Of a stretch of DNA of 64,000 nucleotides, positions 9,701 through 17,502 are shown piece by piece. The notes beneath the pieces are model-generated. The model was not told the origin of the DNA. It made no database searches and worked only from the letters and a program-made list of their open reading frames with translations. The stretch comes from Rhodanobacteraceae bacterium (lineage in GTDB: Bacteria; Pseudomonadota; Gammaproteobacteria; Xanthomonadales; SZUA-5). Each line of letters opens with the position of its first letter. Within the stretch, counting starts at the first letter, position 1. The translations under genes and the position numbers were made by a program. The stretch lies in NCBI GenBank assembly GCA_024234055.1, contig JACKOW010000001.1, forward strand, positions 412,001-476,000. Direction: 5' to 3'.

Positions 9701-10241
9701 TGGCGATGGTCAGTGCTTCCTCGTGGCTGCGACCGCAGCGCGAGAGCTCAAGGTAGTAGGCATCGGGGAACAGTCGCATCCAGCGGCGCAGCTGCAGCGC
9801 GGCCGTCTCGGCGCGCCCGGCCAGCAGCAGGCGGCCGATGTCGCCATTCATGCCGCCGGACAGCGCCACCAGGCCTTCGGTGTGGCCGCTGATCCAGTCG
9901 CGCTGGATCACCGGGCGATCCAGCTGTCGGCCTTCGGCATAGGCGCGGCTGAGCAGAATGCACAGATTGCGATAGCCGGCCCGGTTTTCACACAGCAGCG
10001 TCAGCCGGGTCGGATCTTCGTCTTCCTGAACCCAGACATCGGCGCCGGCGATGGGCTGCAGGCCGGCGGCCTCGGCCTTCTTGAAGAACTTCAGCAGCGC
10101 GAACACATTGCTGTCGTCGGTCAACGCCAGTGCCGGCATGCCGCGCTTGACGCAGGCCTTGACCAGTTCGTCGATGCGAACGGTCGAATCGGTCAGCGAG
10201 TACTCGCTGTGCAGTCGCAGATGGACGAATCGGGCGGTCAT
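6714..10241 (-). CDS. dnaE: DNA polymerase III alpha subunit
   Basis: The 1175-residue replicative polymerase subunit, close to the usual 1160-1190. It starts with the PHP domain (FVHLRLHSEYSLTDS). The catalytic palm carries PDFDIDFCMERRDEVI near residue 400, preceded by GPGRGSGAGSLVAYAL. Fingers, helix-hairpin-helix and OB-fold (near residue 990) regions follow. The chosen ATG at 10241 begins directly at the PHP domain; the open frame extends 37 codons further, but that sequence is not family-like. It heads a minus-strand run with hemD, hemX and hemY. No proofreading exonuclease domain is fused, as expected for DnaE. Confidence 0.97.
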   Translation of the reverse strand: MTARFVHLRLHSEYSLTDSTVRIDELVKACVKRGMPALALTDDSNVFALLKFFKKAEAAGLQPIAGADVWVQEDEDPTRLTLLCENRAGYRNLCILLSRAYAEGRQLDRPVIQRDWISGHTEGLVALSGGMNGDIGRLLLAGRAETAALQLRRWMRLFPDAYYLELSRCGRSHEEALTIATAELAAAIGCPAIASNDVRFIDREDFDAHEARVAIANGYTLNDSRRPRNYSAEQYLKSPAEMALLFADMPEALENTVDLARRLTLSLKTGTYYLPEVPTREGETAGARLTREAHEGLALRLAKLETAKALARPRQDYLDRLDLEAGVIDQMGFPGYFLIVADFIGWAKRHGIPVGPGRGSGAGSLVAYALGITDLDPLRYDLLFERFLNPERVSMPDFDIDFCMERRDEVIRYVRQRYGADKVAQIITYGSMAAKACVRDCGRVLGLPYPAVDGIAKLIPARPLDLTLEDALGLSAKSQKEPDRISSELKARYENEDDEARPVLELALSLEGLSRNAGKHAGGVVIAPTPLTDFTALYVEAKADAAVDLPVTQFDKDDVEAIGLVKFDFLGLRTLTIIQWAVAAINERRAAEGKPALDIDLLPLDDAPSYQLFARGDTVAVFQFESAGMQRLLKDAKPDRFEDLIALVSLYRPGPMELIPSFCARKHGREEIAYPDPRVEPILKETYGIMVYQEQVMQMAQIVGGYSLGGADLLRRAMGKKKPEEMVKHRGIFREGAAKDGVDQAKADAIFDLMEKFAGYGFNKSHAAAYALVAYQTAYLKAHYPAEFTAATLSADMDKTESVVDFLEDARNRGISVLPPCINHSIYAFRATDAMTIRYGLGAIKGVGGPATEAIVRERERGGPYRDLYDFAQRVDLSRLNKRVLEALVSAGAMDVFGANRASLLAALPDALKAADQRSRDGAAGQVDLFGIGSQVAAPPPPMPKLPELALIDKLKAEYAVLGWYLSGHPVDALAPWLREIVSCSLGEAAARVPQGRRQRGQELNLTLAGQIGPIRKRGDNIAFAQLQDASGRLETAFFTEAYAEFGGLIQAGEIIVVEGSASWDEFNGGPQLRVRRAWPLVDACQHHVRGLNLRVRNPAADFAADLKRVLSAWKGGGTPVRLRYQRGPASVELELADSWRVRADPALPSMLLQIPGVELAELVFGRRLNESAAA

Positions 10242-10659
10242 CCGCTGCTGGGTGGCTGGGGAGCCTTGCAGTATAGGTGAGCCGGGCGCCCGGGCGGGAT
10301 CGAACCTTGGCGACGGCCCGATGGCACTGGCGGTGCGTATTTGGCGGGCCACGCCCCCGGAGTCGCTCGGCGGCTGTCCCCTGCTCAGGTGAAATCGCGT
10401 TTCTCCCAGTTGCGCTTCTTACAGATGCGGCCTACGGTAAAGCCGGCCTCTGGTCGTCGTGGGTCCATCGGTTTCGTGACGACGTCACTGCATTGAGCAA
10501 CTCGCTGATGTCGTTCTTGCCTCAGGCTTTGCATCTGACCGGAGCGGCCAAAACCTAAACCAACAGTTGTAGTTGGACCCGGGGATACACAGACGCAGTC
10601 CAGGAACCTCGGCCCCGGGGCCAGACGGACGTTCCCATGACCCAGTTGAGGAAAATTCC
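10242..10659. other. Intergenic region between divergent dnaE and the first YadA-like gene
   Basis: This 418-bp gap should carry the promoters for both divergent genes. I could not assign a confident -35/-10 pair on either strand. A small inverted repeat (CCAAC then GTTGG, about 10560-10577) lies some 85 bases before the YadA-like start. No coding potential is visible beyond artefact extensions of the flanking frames. Confidence 0.5.
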
Positions 10660-12399
10660 ATGAACCAGATTGCGAATCGCCAAGTCCCCTTGGTTGCAGC
10701 CTTGTTGCTCGCCCTGTCGGCAAGCCCGGTCTTCGCTGGCCAGACCTGCGAACAAAGTCCGGGCAACGATGGCGGTGCCAGCGCCTCCGGCGTCGATGCT
10801 TTCGCCTGTGGCAGCAATGCCAATGCATCGGGTGTGCGCTCCACTGCCGTGGGCACCCGCGCCCGGGCCAGTGATGAGGAAACCGTGGCCCTCGGTGCCG
10901 ACAGCGTGGCCTCGGGCTTCCATTCCTCGGCGCTCGGCCAGCAGTCGCTGGCCTCCGGCCGCGGCGCTACCGCCGTGGGCTGGCGCGCGGTTGCCAGCGG
11001 TGATCTGTCGACGGCCACCGGCAACGACGCCATCGCCAGCGGCGCCAACAGCACCGCCAACGGCCGATCCTCTCGCGCCACCGGCGACAACAGCACGGCC
11101 GTGGGTCAGGACGCGCAGGCCACCGGCGTCAACAGCACCGCCGTAGGCCAGGGATCGCGCGCGACCGGTGAAGACGCGACTGCCCTGGGTCAGGGCGCCG
11201 TGGCCAGCGGTTTCCATTCCAGCGCCCTGGGTGCGCAGTCGGTCGCCAGCGGCCGCGGCGCCACCGCGACTGGTTGGCAGGCACAGGCGACGGGCGAGCT
11301 GTCGACGGCGACCGGTAATGCCGCAGTTGCCAGCGGCACCAACAGCACGGCCACCGGGCGCGCGGCGCAGGCCACCAATGTCAACACCACGGCCACCGGC
11401 CAGGGCGCCGTTGCTTCTGGTGAAGACGCCACGGCCACCGGTCAGGGCGCGGTCTCCAGCGGCTTCCATTCCACCGCCACCGGCGCGCTGGCATCGGCTT
11501 CCGGTCGCGGTGCCACTGCCACCGGCTGGCAGTCGATCGCCTCGGGCGAACTGTCGACCGCCACCGGCAACGCTGCGGTCGCCAGCGGCGCCAATAGCAC
11601 CGCCACCGGTCGCGCCGCCAGCGCCACGGGCGCGAACTCGACCGCGACCGGTCAGGGCGCTGCGGCCAGCAGCATCAACTCGACTGCGCTGGGTCAGGGC
11701 GCCGTGGCTTCCGACGAAGACGCACTGGCCGTGGGTCAGGGCGCGCAGGCGACGGGCTTCCATTCGACCGCCAGTGGCACGCAAGCGGTGGCTTCCGGTC
11801 GCGGCGGCACGGCCAGCGGCTGGCAGGCCCAAGCCACCGGTTCGCTGTCGACAGCGATGGGTAATTCGGCGATCGCCAGTGGCGCCAACAGCACGGCTGT
11901 CGGTCGCGCTGCCAGCGCCAGCGGTTCCGACAGCGTGGCGCTAGGCGCCGGCGCCAGTGCGACCGCCAGCGGTAGTGTGGCCCTGGGCAATGGCTCCACC
12001 AATGACCGTGCCAACACGGTGTCGGTGGGTTCGGCCAGCAACCAGCGCCAGATCACCAACGTCGCCAACGGCACGGCGCGCACCGATGCCGCCAACTTCG
12101 GGCAGCTGACCGATGGCCTCGACGATCTGCGTGGCTATGTGGACACCCGCTTTGACGAAACAGATCAACGCATCGACAAGTTCGGCGCCATGAATGCGGC
12201 GATGTCGACCATGCTGGCGAGCGCCTCAGGCGTCCAGAGTGACAATCGCATTGCCGCAGGCGTGGGCTTCTCCGGCGGCGAGTCGGCCTTCGCCGTCGGC
12301 TACCAGCGCAAGCTCAGCGAGCGCGCCACGTTCACGCTCGGCGGCTCGTTCACCAATGACGAGAGCAGTGCCGGCCTGGGCTTTGGCTACGGCTGGTAA
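10660..12399 (+). CDS. YadA-like trimeric autotransporter adhesin, long paralogue
   Basis: A 579-residue secreted surface protein. A signal peptide (about 1-25, ending SPVFAG) precedes a short segment with two cysteines (GQTCEQ, DAFACG). The long head (about 40-440) is made of 14-residue YadA-head repeats with the pattern NSTAxGxxAxASG. A neck follows (NTVSVGSASNQRQITNVANGT), then a very short coiled stalk (about 490-525) and a C-terminal membrane anchor ending in GLGFGYGW. The terminal aromatic residue fits recognition by the Bam complex. The head repeats form larger blocks of 294, 252 and 294 bases starting at 10918, 11212, 11464 and 11758. Start is the ATG at 10660 with GAGG eight bases upstream. 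A paralogue follows at 12560. Binding partners are unknown. Confidence 0.9.
   Translation: MNQIANRQVPLVAALLLALSASPVFAGQTCEQSPGNDGGASASGVDAFACGSNANASGVRSTAVGTRARASDEETVALGADSVASGFHSSALGQQSLASGRGATAVGWRAVASGDLSTATGNDAIASGANSTANGRSSRATGDNSTAVGQDAQATGVNSTAVGQGSRATGEDATALGQGAVASGFHSSALGAQSVASGRGATATGWQAQATGELSTATGNAAVASGTNSTATGRAAQATNVNTTATGQGAVASGEDATATGQGAVSSGFHSTATGALASASGRGATATGWQSIASGELSTATGNAAVASGANSTATGRAASATGANSTATGQGAAASSINSTALGQGAVASDEDALAVGQGAQATGFHSTASGTQAVASGRGGTASGWQAQATGSLSTAMGNSAIASGANSTAVGRAASASGSDSVALGAGASATASGSVALGNGSTNDRANTVSVGSASNQRQITNVANGTARTDAANFGQLTDGLDDLRGYVDTRFDETDQRIDKFGAMNAAMSTMLASASGVQSDNRIAAGVGFSGGESAFAVGYQRKLSERATFTLGGSFTNDESSAGLGFGYGW
10918..11900 (+). repeat. Higher-order coding repeat inside the YadA-like head
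   Basis: The 42-base (14-residue) unit is organised into blocks that each begin with FHSxAxG and continue with RGATAxGW, xLSTATGN and ANSTAxGR units. Blocks begin at 10918, 11212, 11464 and 11758, spaced 294, 252 and 294 bases, that is 7, 6 and 7 units. This indicates past duplication of whole blocks and later loss or gain of one unit. Confidence 0.85.
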
Positions 12400-12443
12400 G
12401 ATCCGCCAGGCAAGTTCGGCCTGGTCAGAAGGATGAGCGGCAG

Positions 12444-12473
12444 GTGAAATCCCGGTCTTGGCCGGGATTTCAC
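12444..12473 (+). terminator. Perfect 12-bp inverted repeat after first YadA-like gene
   Basis: GTGAAATCCCGG and its exact complement flank a six-base loop (TCTTGG), 45 bases after the stop codon. Only GTTT follows, so the U-tract is weak; it may attenuate, or protect the 3' end, rather than fully terminate. Confidence 0.5.
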
Positions 12474-12559
12474 GTTTGCGGAAATGCAAGGGTTGTTGTG
12501 CGGTCAGGGCGTGGCGCTCGTTTTATGCTTTTGACTCCACAACCTCGCTGAGCCGCGCC

Positions 12560-13831
12560 ATGAACAACTCCATTCGCTTTGTTTCCGTCGCTGTCGTATT
12601 GCTTGGGCTGTGCACCGATCTGGCCCAGGCGGGACAAACTTGCGGCGATGTTTCGGGCCAGTCCACCGGCGCCAGGGCATCCGGTGACGATGCATTTGCC
12701 TGCGGTACTGATGCCCAGGCTGACGGGACCCGCTCCTTGGCGCTCGGGACCAGGTCCCGTGCCACGGATGCCGACACCGTGGCGGTAGGCACCGACGCGC
12801 AGGCGTCCGGACTGGGTGGGCTTGCGGTGGGCTCGCAGTCCGCTGCTTCCGGTCGGCGCTCCACCGCCATCGGCACCGGTTCCGCGGCCAGCGGTGACTT
12901 GTCGACTGCCATCGGCGGCAATTCGATCGCCAGCGGCGCCAACAGCACGGCCAACGGCTACCAGGCGCGCGCCACCAGACAGGGAGCTACTGCGCTTGGA
13001 AATCAGGCGCTCGCCAGCGCCGAATCGACGACGGCTGTCGGTCAACTCGCCGCGGCAACAGCGGTCCAGAGCACTGCGGTTGGCACTGCCGCGCAGGCAA
13101 CCGGTACGCGCAGTTCGGCGCTGGGGACGCGTGCGGAGGCGTCCGGCGACGACTCGACGGCCATCGGCGAAGAAGCCGACGCCAGCGGGTTGAACGCGAG
13201 TGCCTTCGGCGCCCAGGCTGTGGCGAGTGGCGAGAACAGTACGGCAGCGGGCCAGGGGGCTCGGGCCAGCGGGGCGAATTCCACCGCCAACGGCCAGGGT
13301 GCCGTTGCATCTGCACAAGCTACCACCGCCGTTGGCCAGGGCGCGGTGGCCAGCAGTGCCAACGCCGTGGCTTTGGGAAGCAATGCCAGTGCATCCGCTG
13401 CCAACAGTGTGGCGCTCGGTGGTGGATCGACCAACGACCGCGCCAACACCGTGTCGGTGGGGTCAGCCAGCAACCAGCGTCAGATCACCAATGTCGCCAA
13501 TGGTACTCAGCGTAACGACGCGGTGAACTTCGGCCAATTCACCGACGGGCTCACCGATCTGCGCGGCTACGTCGATCGGCGATTCTTCGAGCAGGATGAG
13601 CGCATCGACAGGTTCGGCGCCATGAATGCGGCGATGTCGACCATGCTGGCCAGTGCCTCGGGGATCCCGAGTGACAACCGGGTTGCCGCAGGCGTGGGCT
13701 TCTCCGGCGGCGAGTCGGCCTTCGCCGTGGGCTACCAGCGCAAGCTCAGCGAGCGCGCCACGTTCACGCTCGGCGGTTCTTTCACCAATGACGAGAGCAG
13801 CGCCGGCCTCGGCTTTGGCTTCGGCTGGTAG
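12560..13831 (+). CDS. YadA-like trimeric autotransporter adhesin, short paralogue
   Basis: A 423-residue paralogue of the preceding gene. A signal peptide (1-24, ending DLAQAG) precedes the same two-cysteine segment (GQTCGD, DAFACG), a head of 14-residue repeats (about 40-290) without the higher-order blocks, then neck, short stalk and anchor nearly identical to the upstream protein, ending GLGFGFGW. The last 400 bases are far more alike between the two genes than the heads, which suggests recent duplication or gene conversion of the anchor. The chosen ATG at 12560 gives a signal peptide; the frame is open 34 codons further upstream. A clear terminator follows at 13885. The gap to the first gene is 160 bases, so each may have its own promoter. 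Confidence 0.9.
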   Translation: MNNSIRFVSVAVVLLGLCTDLAQAGQTCGDVSGQSTGARASGDDAFACGTDAQADGTRSLALGTRSRATDADTVAVGTDAQASGLGGLAVGSQSAASGRRSTAIGTGSAASGDLSTAIGGNSIASGANSTANGYQARATRQGATALGNQALASAESTTAVGQLAAATAVQSTAVGTAAQATGTRSSALGTRAEASGDDSTAIGEEADASGLNASAFGAQAVASGENSTAAGQGARASGANSTANGQGAVASAQATTAVGQGAVASSANAVALGSNASASAANSVALGGGSTNDRANTVSVGSASNQRQITNVANGTQRNDAVNFGQFTDGLTDLRGYVDRRFFEQDERIDRFGAMNAAMSTMLASASGIPSDNRVAAGVGFSGGESAFAVGYQRKLSERATFTLGGSFTNDESSAGLGFGFGW

Positions 13832-13884
13832 GCGTAAGGCCGTCTGCAAGGCAATGCTCGCGGACGGCATTTCTGAATCCGCCG

Positions 13885-13910
13885 CGCCCGGACTTGTCCG
13901 GGCGTTTTTT
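13885..13910 (+). terminator. Rho-independent terminator of the YadA-like pair
   Basis: A GC-rich stem (CGCCCGGA with its complement around CTTG) followed by six T residues, 53 bases after the second YadA-like stop codon. Confidence 0.9.
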
Positions 13911-14011
13911 CTGCCTTCGAGCCTCCGCAGTCGCCGCTTTCGCAGGTCCGGACGCTGTTGATGCTCCAGGTCGGACGCAGAGCGCCCGGACAAGTTAGGA
14001 AAACCGCGTGT

Positions 14012-15202
14012 TCAGGCGGCCTCCGCCATCGGCGCTCGGCCCGCCTCCAGTGCCTGCGCCAGATCGGACCACAGGTCTTCGGCATCCTCGATACCCACGG
14101 ACATCCTCAGCAGACCATCGCTGATGCCATGCTCAGCGCGCGCCTGCGCATCGACGATGCGATGGGTCAGGGCGGCCGGGCGCTGGATCAGGGAGTCGAC
14201 CGACCCCAGGCTGACGGCCGGCGTGATCAGTTGCAGCGACCGCAGCATGCGATCGGCCTCGGCGCCCGAGTGCATCTCGAAGGCCAGCACCGAGCCCGGC
14301 CCCGCCATCTGCCGATTGAGGATGGCGTTCTGCCGCTGGCCGCCCATGCCCGGGTAGTGCACCTTGGCGATCTGCGGATGGCGTGAAAGGCGCAATGCCA
14401 GTTGCTGGGCATTTTCCTGGGCCGCCAGCACCCTCAGGCGCAGCGTAGATAGACCGCGCAGCAGGAGAAAAGCCGCCAGCGGGTGCAGGATGGCGCCGGT
14501 CAGGATGCGTACCTGGCGCAGTTTTCCTGCGAATTCGGCACCGCAGGCGACTACGCCTGCGACCACATCACCATGGCCGCCCAGGAACTTGGTGGCGCTG
14601 TGCAGCACCATGGCGGCACCATGGTCCAGCGGGCGCTGCAGGATGGGTGTGGCAAAGGTCGAGTCGACCAATACCGGCACCGAACCTGCCTGCCGAACGA
14701 TCGCCTCGATATCGACCAGTTCCACGGTCGGATTGGCGGGCGTCTCGATCATCACCAGGGCCGTGTCCGGCCGGATCGCCGCGCCCACCGCGTCGGCATC
14801 GACAAAGCTGACCTCGGTGCCGAGCAGGCCGGTGGCCAGCAGATGGTCGGTGCCGCCGTACAAGGGACGCACCGCCACCACATGCCGCCCCTGATCCCCA
14901 AGCGCCAGCAGCACGCCCGTCAGCGCGGCCATGCCGGAGCCGAAGGCCACCGCTTGCTGCGCTCCTTCCAGGGTAGCCAGCGCCCGTTCGAAGCGCGCAA
15001 CGGTGGGATTGTGCAGGCGGGCGTAGACCGGATTGACGGCATTCTCGGCTCCACCGACGAAGGCTTCCAGGCTGGCGGCGGCCGCATCCGGATCCGGCGT
15101 GGGATAGGTGCTGGACAGATCAATGGGGGTCACGTGTACGCCGAGCGAACAGAGGTCCTCGCGACCGGCATGTACCACTTGTGTGGCGATGCGCTGTTTC
15201 AT
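14012..15202 (-). CDS. Trans-sulfuration family PLP-dependent enzyme (cystathionine/methionine gamma-lyase-like)
   Basis: A 396-residue PLP enzyme of the Cys/Met metabolism family (fold type I). The Schiff-base lysine lies in HSATKFLGGHGDVVAGV, about residue 200. YARLHNPTVARFERALATLEGA near residue 60 and the phosphate-binding SGMAALTGVLLAL near 90 are typical. The family includes cystathionine gamma-synthase, beta-lyase, gamma-lyase and methionine gamma-lyase; the sequence alone does not separate them. Start is the ATG at 15202, with GGAGGG six bases upstream. The divergent Lrp/AsnC gene begins 91 bases away, which suggests local amino-acid-responsive control. Confidence 0.88.
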   Translation of the reverse strand: MKQRIATQVVHAGREDLCSLGVHVTPIDLSSTYPTPDPDAAAASLEAFVGGAENAVNPVYARLHNPTVARFERALATLEGAQQAVAFGSGMAALTGVLLALGDQGRHVVAVRPLYGGTDHLLATGLLGTEVSFVDADAVGAAIRPDTALVMIETPANPTVELVDIEAIVRQAGSVPVLVDSTFATPILQRPLDHGAAMVLHSATKFLGGHGDVVAGVVACGAEFAGKLRQVRILTGAILHPLAAFLLLRGLSTLRLRVLAAQENAQQLALRLSRHPQIAKVHYPGMGGQRQNAILNRQMAGPGSVLAFEMHSGAEADRMLRSLQLITPAVSLGSVDSLIQRPAALTHRIVDAQARAEHGISDGLLRMSVGIEDAEDLWSDLAQALEAGRAPMAEAA

Positions 15203-15293
15203 GACCATCCCTCCCGATTTGCATTTCCAGTCACTAGCGTAGACTTTGGGCGTGCGCCTGGCGGGACCGCCGACGATCATTCGGAGAAAAGCC
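15203..15293. promoter_or_regulatory. Divergent promoter region between PLP enzyme and Lrp-type regulator
   Basis: This 91-bp intergenic region must hold both start signals and, by position, a likely operator for the Lrp/AsnC protein. Both genes have recognisable ribosome-binding sites here (GGAGGG for the enzyme, GGAGAAAAG for the regulator). No unambiguous Lrp box or -10/-35 pair was identified. Confidence 0.45.
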
Positions 15294-15770
15294 ATGAAGA
15301 TCGATCTGGACCGAATCGATATCGAATTGGTGCGGCTTCTGCGGAAGCATGCTCGGCTGAGCAACAAGGATCTGGCCGAGGCCGTTGGCGTGGCGCCGTC
15401 GACGGCGCTGGAGCGCGTGCGCCGTTTGCGCGAAACCGGGGTCATCCAGGGCTTTCACGCCGAGCTCGATGCCGAGGCCCTGGGCATCGCCCTGCAGGCC
15501 ATGGTGGCGGTGCGCCTGGCCCGGCATTCACGCGAGATGGTCGATGCTTTCCATGATCATCTGCTTGGCCTGACCGAAGTCCTGGCCTTCTATCACGTCG
15601 CCGGCGCTGACGACTTCCTGGTGCACGTCGCCGTGCGCGACAGCGCCCACCTGCGCGGGTTTCTGCTGGCGGCATTCACCCAGCGCGAAGAAGTGGCGCA
15701 CATCGAGACCCATCTGATCTTCGAGTTCCGGCGCAATCCGGACGTGCCGGTCTATGTGCGGCCGGAGTAG
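15294..15770 (+). CDS. Lrp/AsnC family transcriptional regulator
   Basis: A 158-residue regulator. The N-terminal winged helix-turn-helix is clear (LDRIDIELVRLLRKHARLSN, then KDLAEAVGVAPSTALERVRR). The C-terminal RAM/Lrp effector domain includes LAFYHVAGADDFLVHVAVRD. Such proteins form octamers that bind amino acids and control nearby amino-acid genes. Its divergent neighbour is a trans-sulfuration enzyme, so a sulfur amino acid is a reasonable but unproven effector. Start is the ATG at 15294 with GGAGAAAA upstream; a longer in-frame start at 15246 would add 16 residues without family similarity. Confidence 0.92.
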   Translation: MKIDLDRIDIELVRLLRKHARLSNKDLAEAVGVAPSTALERVRRLRETGVIQGFHAELDAEALGIALQAMVAVRLARHSREMVDAFHDHLLGLTEVLAFYHVAGADDFLVHVAVRDSAHLRGFLLAAFTQREEVAHIETHLIFEFRRNPDVPVYVRPE

Positions 15771-15776
15771 CGCGCA

Positions 15777-16559
15777 TCAGGGTGCGCCCATGGTCTCGGC
15801 GAAGAAATTGTCCATCATCAGATAGGCGCGGCGGGCGCTGTCGGGGTTGTACTGGGCCTGACCGGTTGCATTGGCGTCGGGGTCGGTGAAGGAATGCACC
15901 GAGTTGCCGAATTTGACCAACTGCCAGTCGGCCTTGGCGGCGCGCATTTCGGCTTCAAAGGCACTCACTTCGTCTGCAGGTACGTAGGGATCGTCGGCAC
16001 CGTGCAGGACCAGCACCTTGGTCTTCAGTGTGCCGGGCTGGGTCGGGGCCGTTGTCGCCAGGCCACCGTGGAATGAGACCACACCCGCCAGCGGCGTGCC
16101 GATGCGCGCCAGTTCCAGTACCACGGTGCCGCCGAAGCAGAAGCCGATGGCGCCGATCCGATCGCGATCGATCGGCGCCGAGTCCTGCTCGATCAGCGTC
16201 TTCAGTGCCGTCGTGATGCGCCGGTGCATCAGGTCCAGATCGCCCTTGACGGCGCCAGCGGCCTTGCCGGCTTCGCCACCATTCGCCGGGCGGATGTCCT
16301 TGCCATACATGTCTACCACATAGACCGTGTAACCGCGTTCGGCGATGAGATGCGCCTGAGCCATATTGGCCTCGTTGATGCCCATCCAGTTAGGCACCAT
16401 CAGGATCGAGCGCTTCGCCGGCTGCGCATCATCGTGTACCAGCGTCCCTGCGAACTCGGTGCCGTCGAGAGTGAAGGACAGCGGCGTGTCGGTCAGCGCG
16501 GCCGACGCCGAGCTTGAAACCAGGCAGGCGGCAGCAATCAATGGCATAGACCAGCGCAT
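15777..16559 (-). CDS. Secreted dienelactone hydrolase family protein
   Basis: A 260-residue alpha/beta hydrolase with a signal peptide (about 1-20, MRWSMPLIAAACLVSSSASA). The catalytic cysteine lies in GAIGFCFGGTVVLE, the acid in HGADDPYVPADE, and the histidine in NSVHSFTDPDANATG, which together give the Cys-Asp-His triad of dienelactone hydrolases. Secreted members of this family are common, but their substrates are mostly unknown. The start at 16559 has GGAG six bases upstream; the frame is open a further 94 codons, but those residues are not family-like. Its 3' end lies seven bases from the stop of the convergent Lrp-type gene. Confidence 0.9.
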   Translation of the reverse strand: MRWSMPLIAAACLVSSSASAALTDTPLSFTLDGTEFAGTLVHDDAQPAKRSILMVPNWMGINEANMAQAHLIAERGYTVYVVDMYGKDIRPANGGEAGKAAGAVKGDLDLMHRRITTALKTLIEQDSAPIDRDRIGAIGFCFGGTVVLELARIGTPLAGVVSFHGGLATTAPTQPGTLKTKVLVLHGADDPYVPADEVSAFEAEMRAAKADWQLVKFGNSVHSFTDPDANATGQAQYNPDSARRAYLMMDNFFAETMGAP

Positions 16560-16800
16560 GGCGAACTCCAGTGTGCGAGCAGTCGCCAGATTATCAGTTG
16601 CCTCGCTGGACTCCGTGAAGATCGGGCGCGTGAATCCATCCGGTCGGGGGGCGTTGACCTGCATGCCTCCGGATTGCGAAACTCTGACCCAACGCCCTCG
16701 TGGCGACCTCCTTTGCCAACGCTGCTGCGGTAACGCGCTGGGCGGGCCGACTGCCGGTCCGTGGGCGCCTGCATCAGCACCGGTCACTGCAGGAGGTCGG

Positions 16801-17379
16801 ATGGAAACTCGAGAGACTATCGTTGCTGAAGGCACGGCCACAGCCTTGTGGCAGGGTCTGGTGAAGGACGCAGAGGCGCGGGCGTCTCGACAGTTGGGCG
16901 ATGATCTTGAAAGTTATCTGGTGTTTACCTTGATCCGGCACCAGGCCGATGGGCGCCTTGCCGGTCGCACCATGGCCCTGGAATGGCTGGAAACCCTGCT
17001 CTCCAGCGGGCGTCGACGCGAACACGGTCTGCGTGACGTGGGTGACGGCTGTTTGCTGATTGCCGGGCTGTACCCGGAACAGGCCGAACGTCGCCGAGTG
17101 TCGCTGAGCTATTTTCAGGACATCGGCAGCGATGCCTATCGGCATCTGGGCGCCGTGGCCAGCGACGGGCTCAATCGATTGTTCGAGCAACTGGCACAGG
17201 CCTTTGCCGAATTGGTGCGGGTGCTGTTCGAGTTGCGTCGGCTGGCCAGCGCAGAGGGCCGCCTGGATCCCGCCCTCGCTTACGCCTGGTGCGAGTCACG
17301 CGGACGGATTCGCCAGGATCGCGCGGCCGATGTCTTCCCCGGCGCCATCGTCATCGATGCACCCACGTCGAAGCATTGA
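16801..17379 (+). CDS. Conserved-looking protein of unknown function
   Basis: A 192-residue acidic and Arg-rich cytosolic protein with no signal peptide or membrane segment. The chosen ATG has AGGAGG four bases upstream, which argues that it is expressed; the same frame is open far upstream, but there it overlaps the opposite-strand hydrolase. The N-terminal half contains YLVFTLIRHQADGRLAGRTM and a Gly-Asp-rich DVGDGCLLIAGLYPEQA stretch; the middle is helical (NRLFEQLAQAFAELVRVLFELRRL). I recognise no domain or catalytic motif. It sits upstream of rpoZ but 123 bases away, with a separate promoter for rpoZ between them. Confidence 0.75.
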   Translation: METRETIVAEGTATALWQGLVKDAEARASRQLGDDLESYLVFTLIRHQADGRLAGRTMALEWLETLLSSGRRREHGLRDVGDGCLLIAGLYPEQAERRRVSLSYFQDIGSDAYRHLGAVASDGLNRLFEQLAQAFAELVRVLFELRRLASAEGRLDPALAYAWCESRGRIRQDRAADVFPGAIVIDAPTSKH

Positions 17380-17434
17380 TGGATCTGGCCGACTGCCGGG
17401 GCTGACTGCAAGCTTGCCGAGTCGCAGACATTGT

Positions 17435-17463
17435 TTGGTGACTCGGCCCGCTCGGGATACAAT
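17435..17463 (+). promoter_or_regulatory. Sigma-70-type promoter upstream of rpoZ
   Basis: TTGGTG (17435-17440) and TACAAT (17458-17463) separated by 17 bases, about 40 bases before the rpoZ start. The good spacing and near-consensus -10 make this the best promoter candidate in the window. Confidence 0.6.
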
Positions 17464-17502
17464 CGGCGATTAACCCGCATTTGACCGGCTCAGGAGCTCA
17501 CC

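Noticed and set aside
10280..10310. GGTTCGATCC-like string on the minus strand resembling a tRNA T-loop
   Set aside because: No 5-bp T-stem, anticodon arm or acceptor stem can be built around it.
10242..10352. N-terminal extension of dnaE by 37 codons
   Set aside because: The PHP domain normally begins within a few residues of the start; the extension is compositionally unlike the protein.
10555..11832. A minus-strand open frame of 425 codons, rich in Gly and Arg
   Set aside because: It is the shadow of the 42-base repeats of the YadA-like head; a repeat without stops in one frame is usually open in others.
15246..15293. Earlier start of the Lrp-type regulator
   Set aside because: The ATG at 15294 has GGAGAAAAG upstream and begins at the helix-turn-helix domain.
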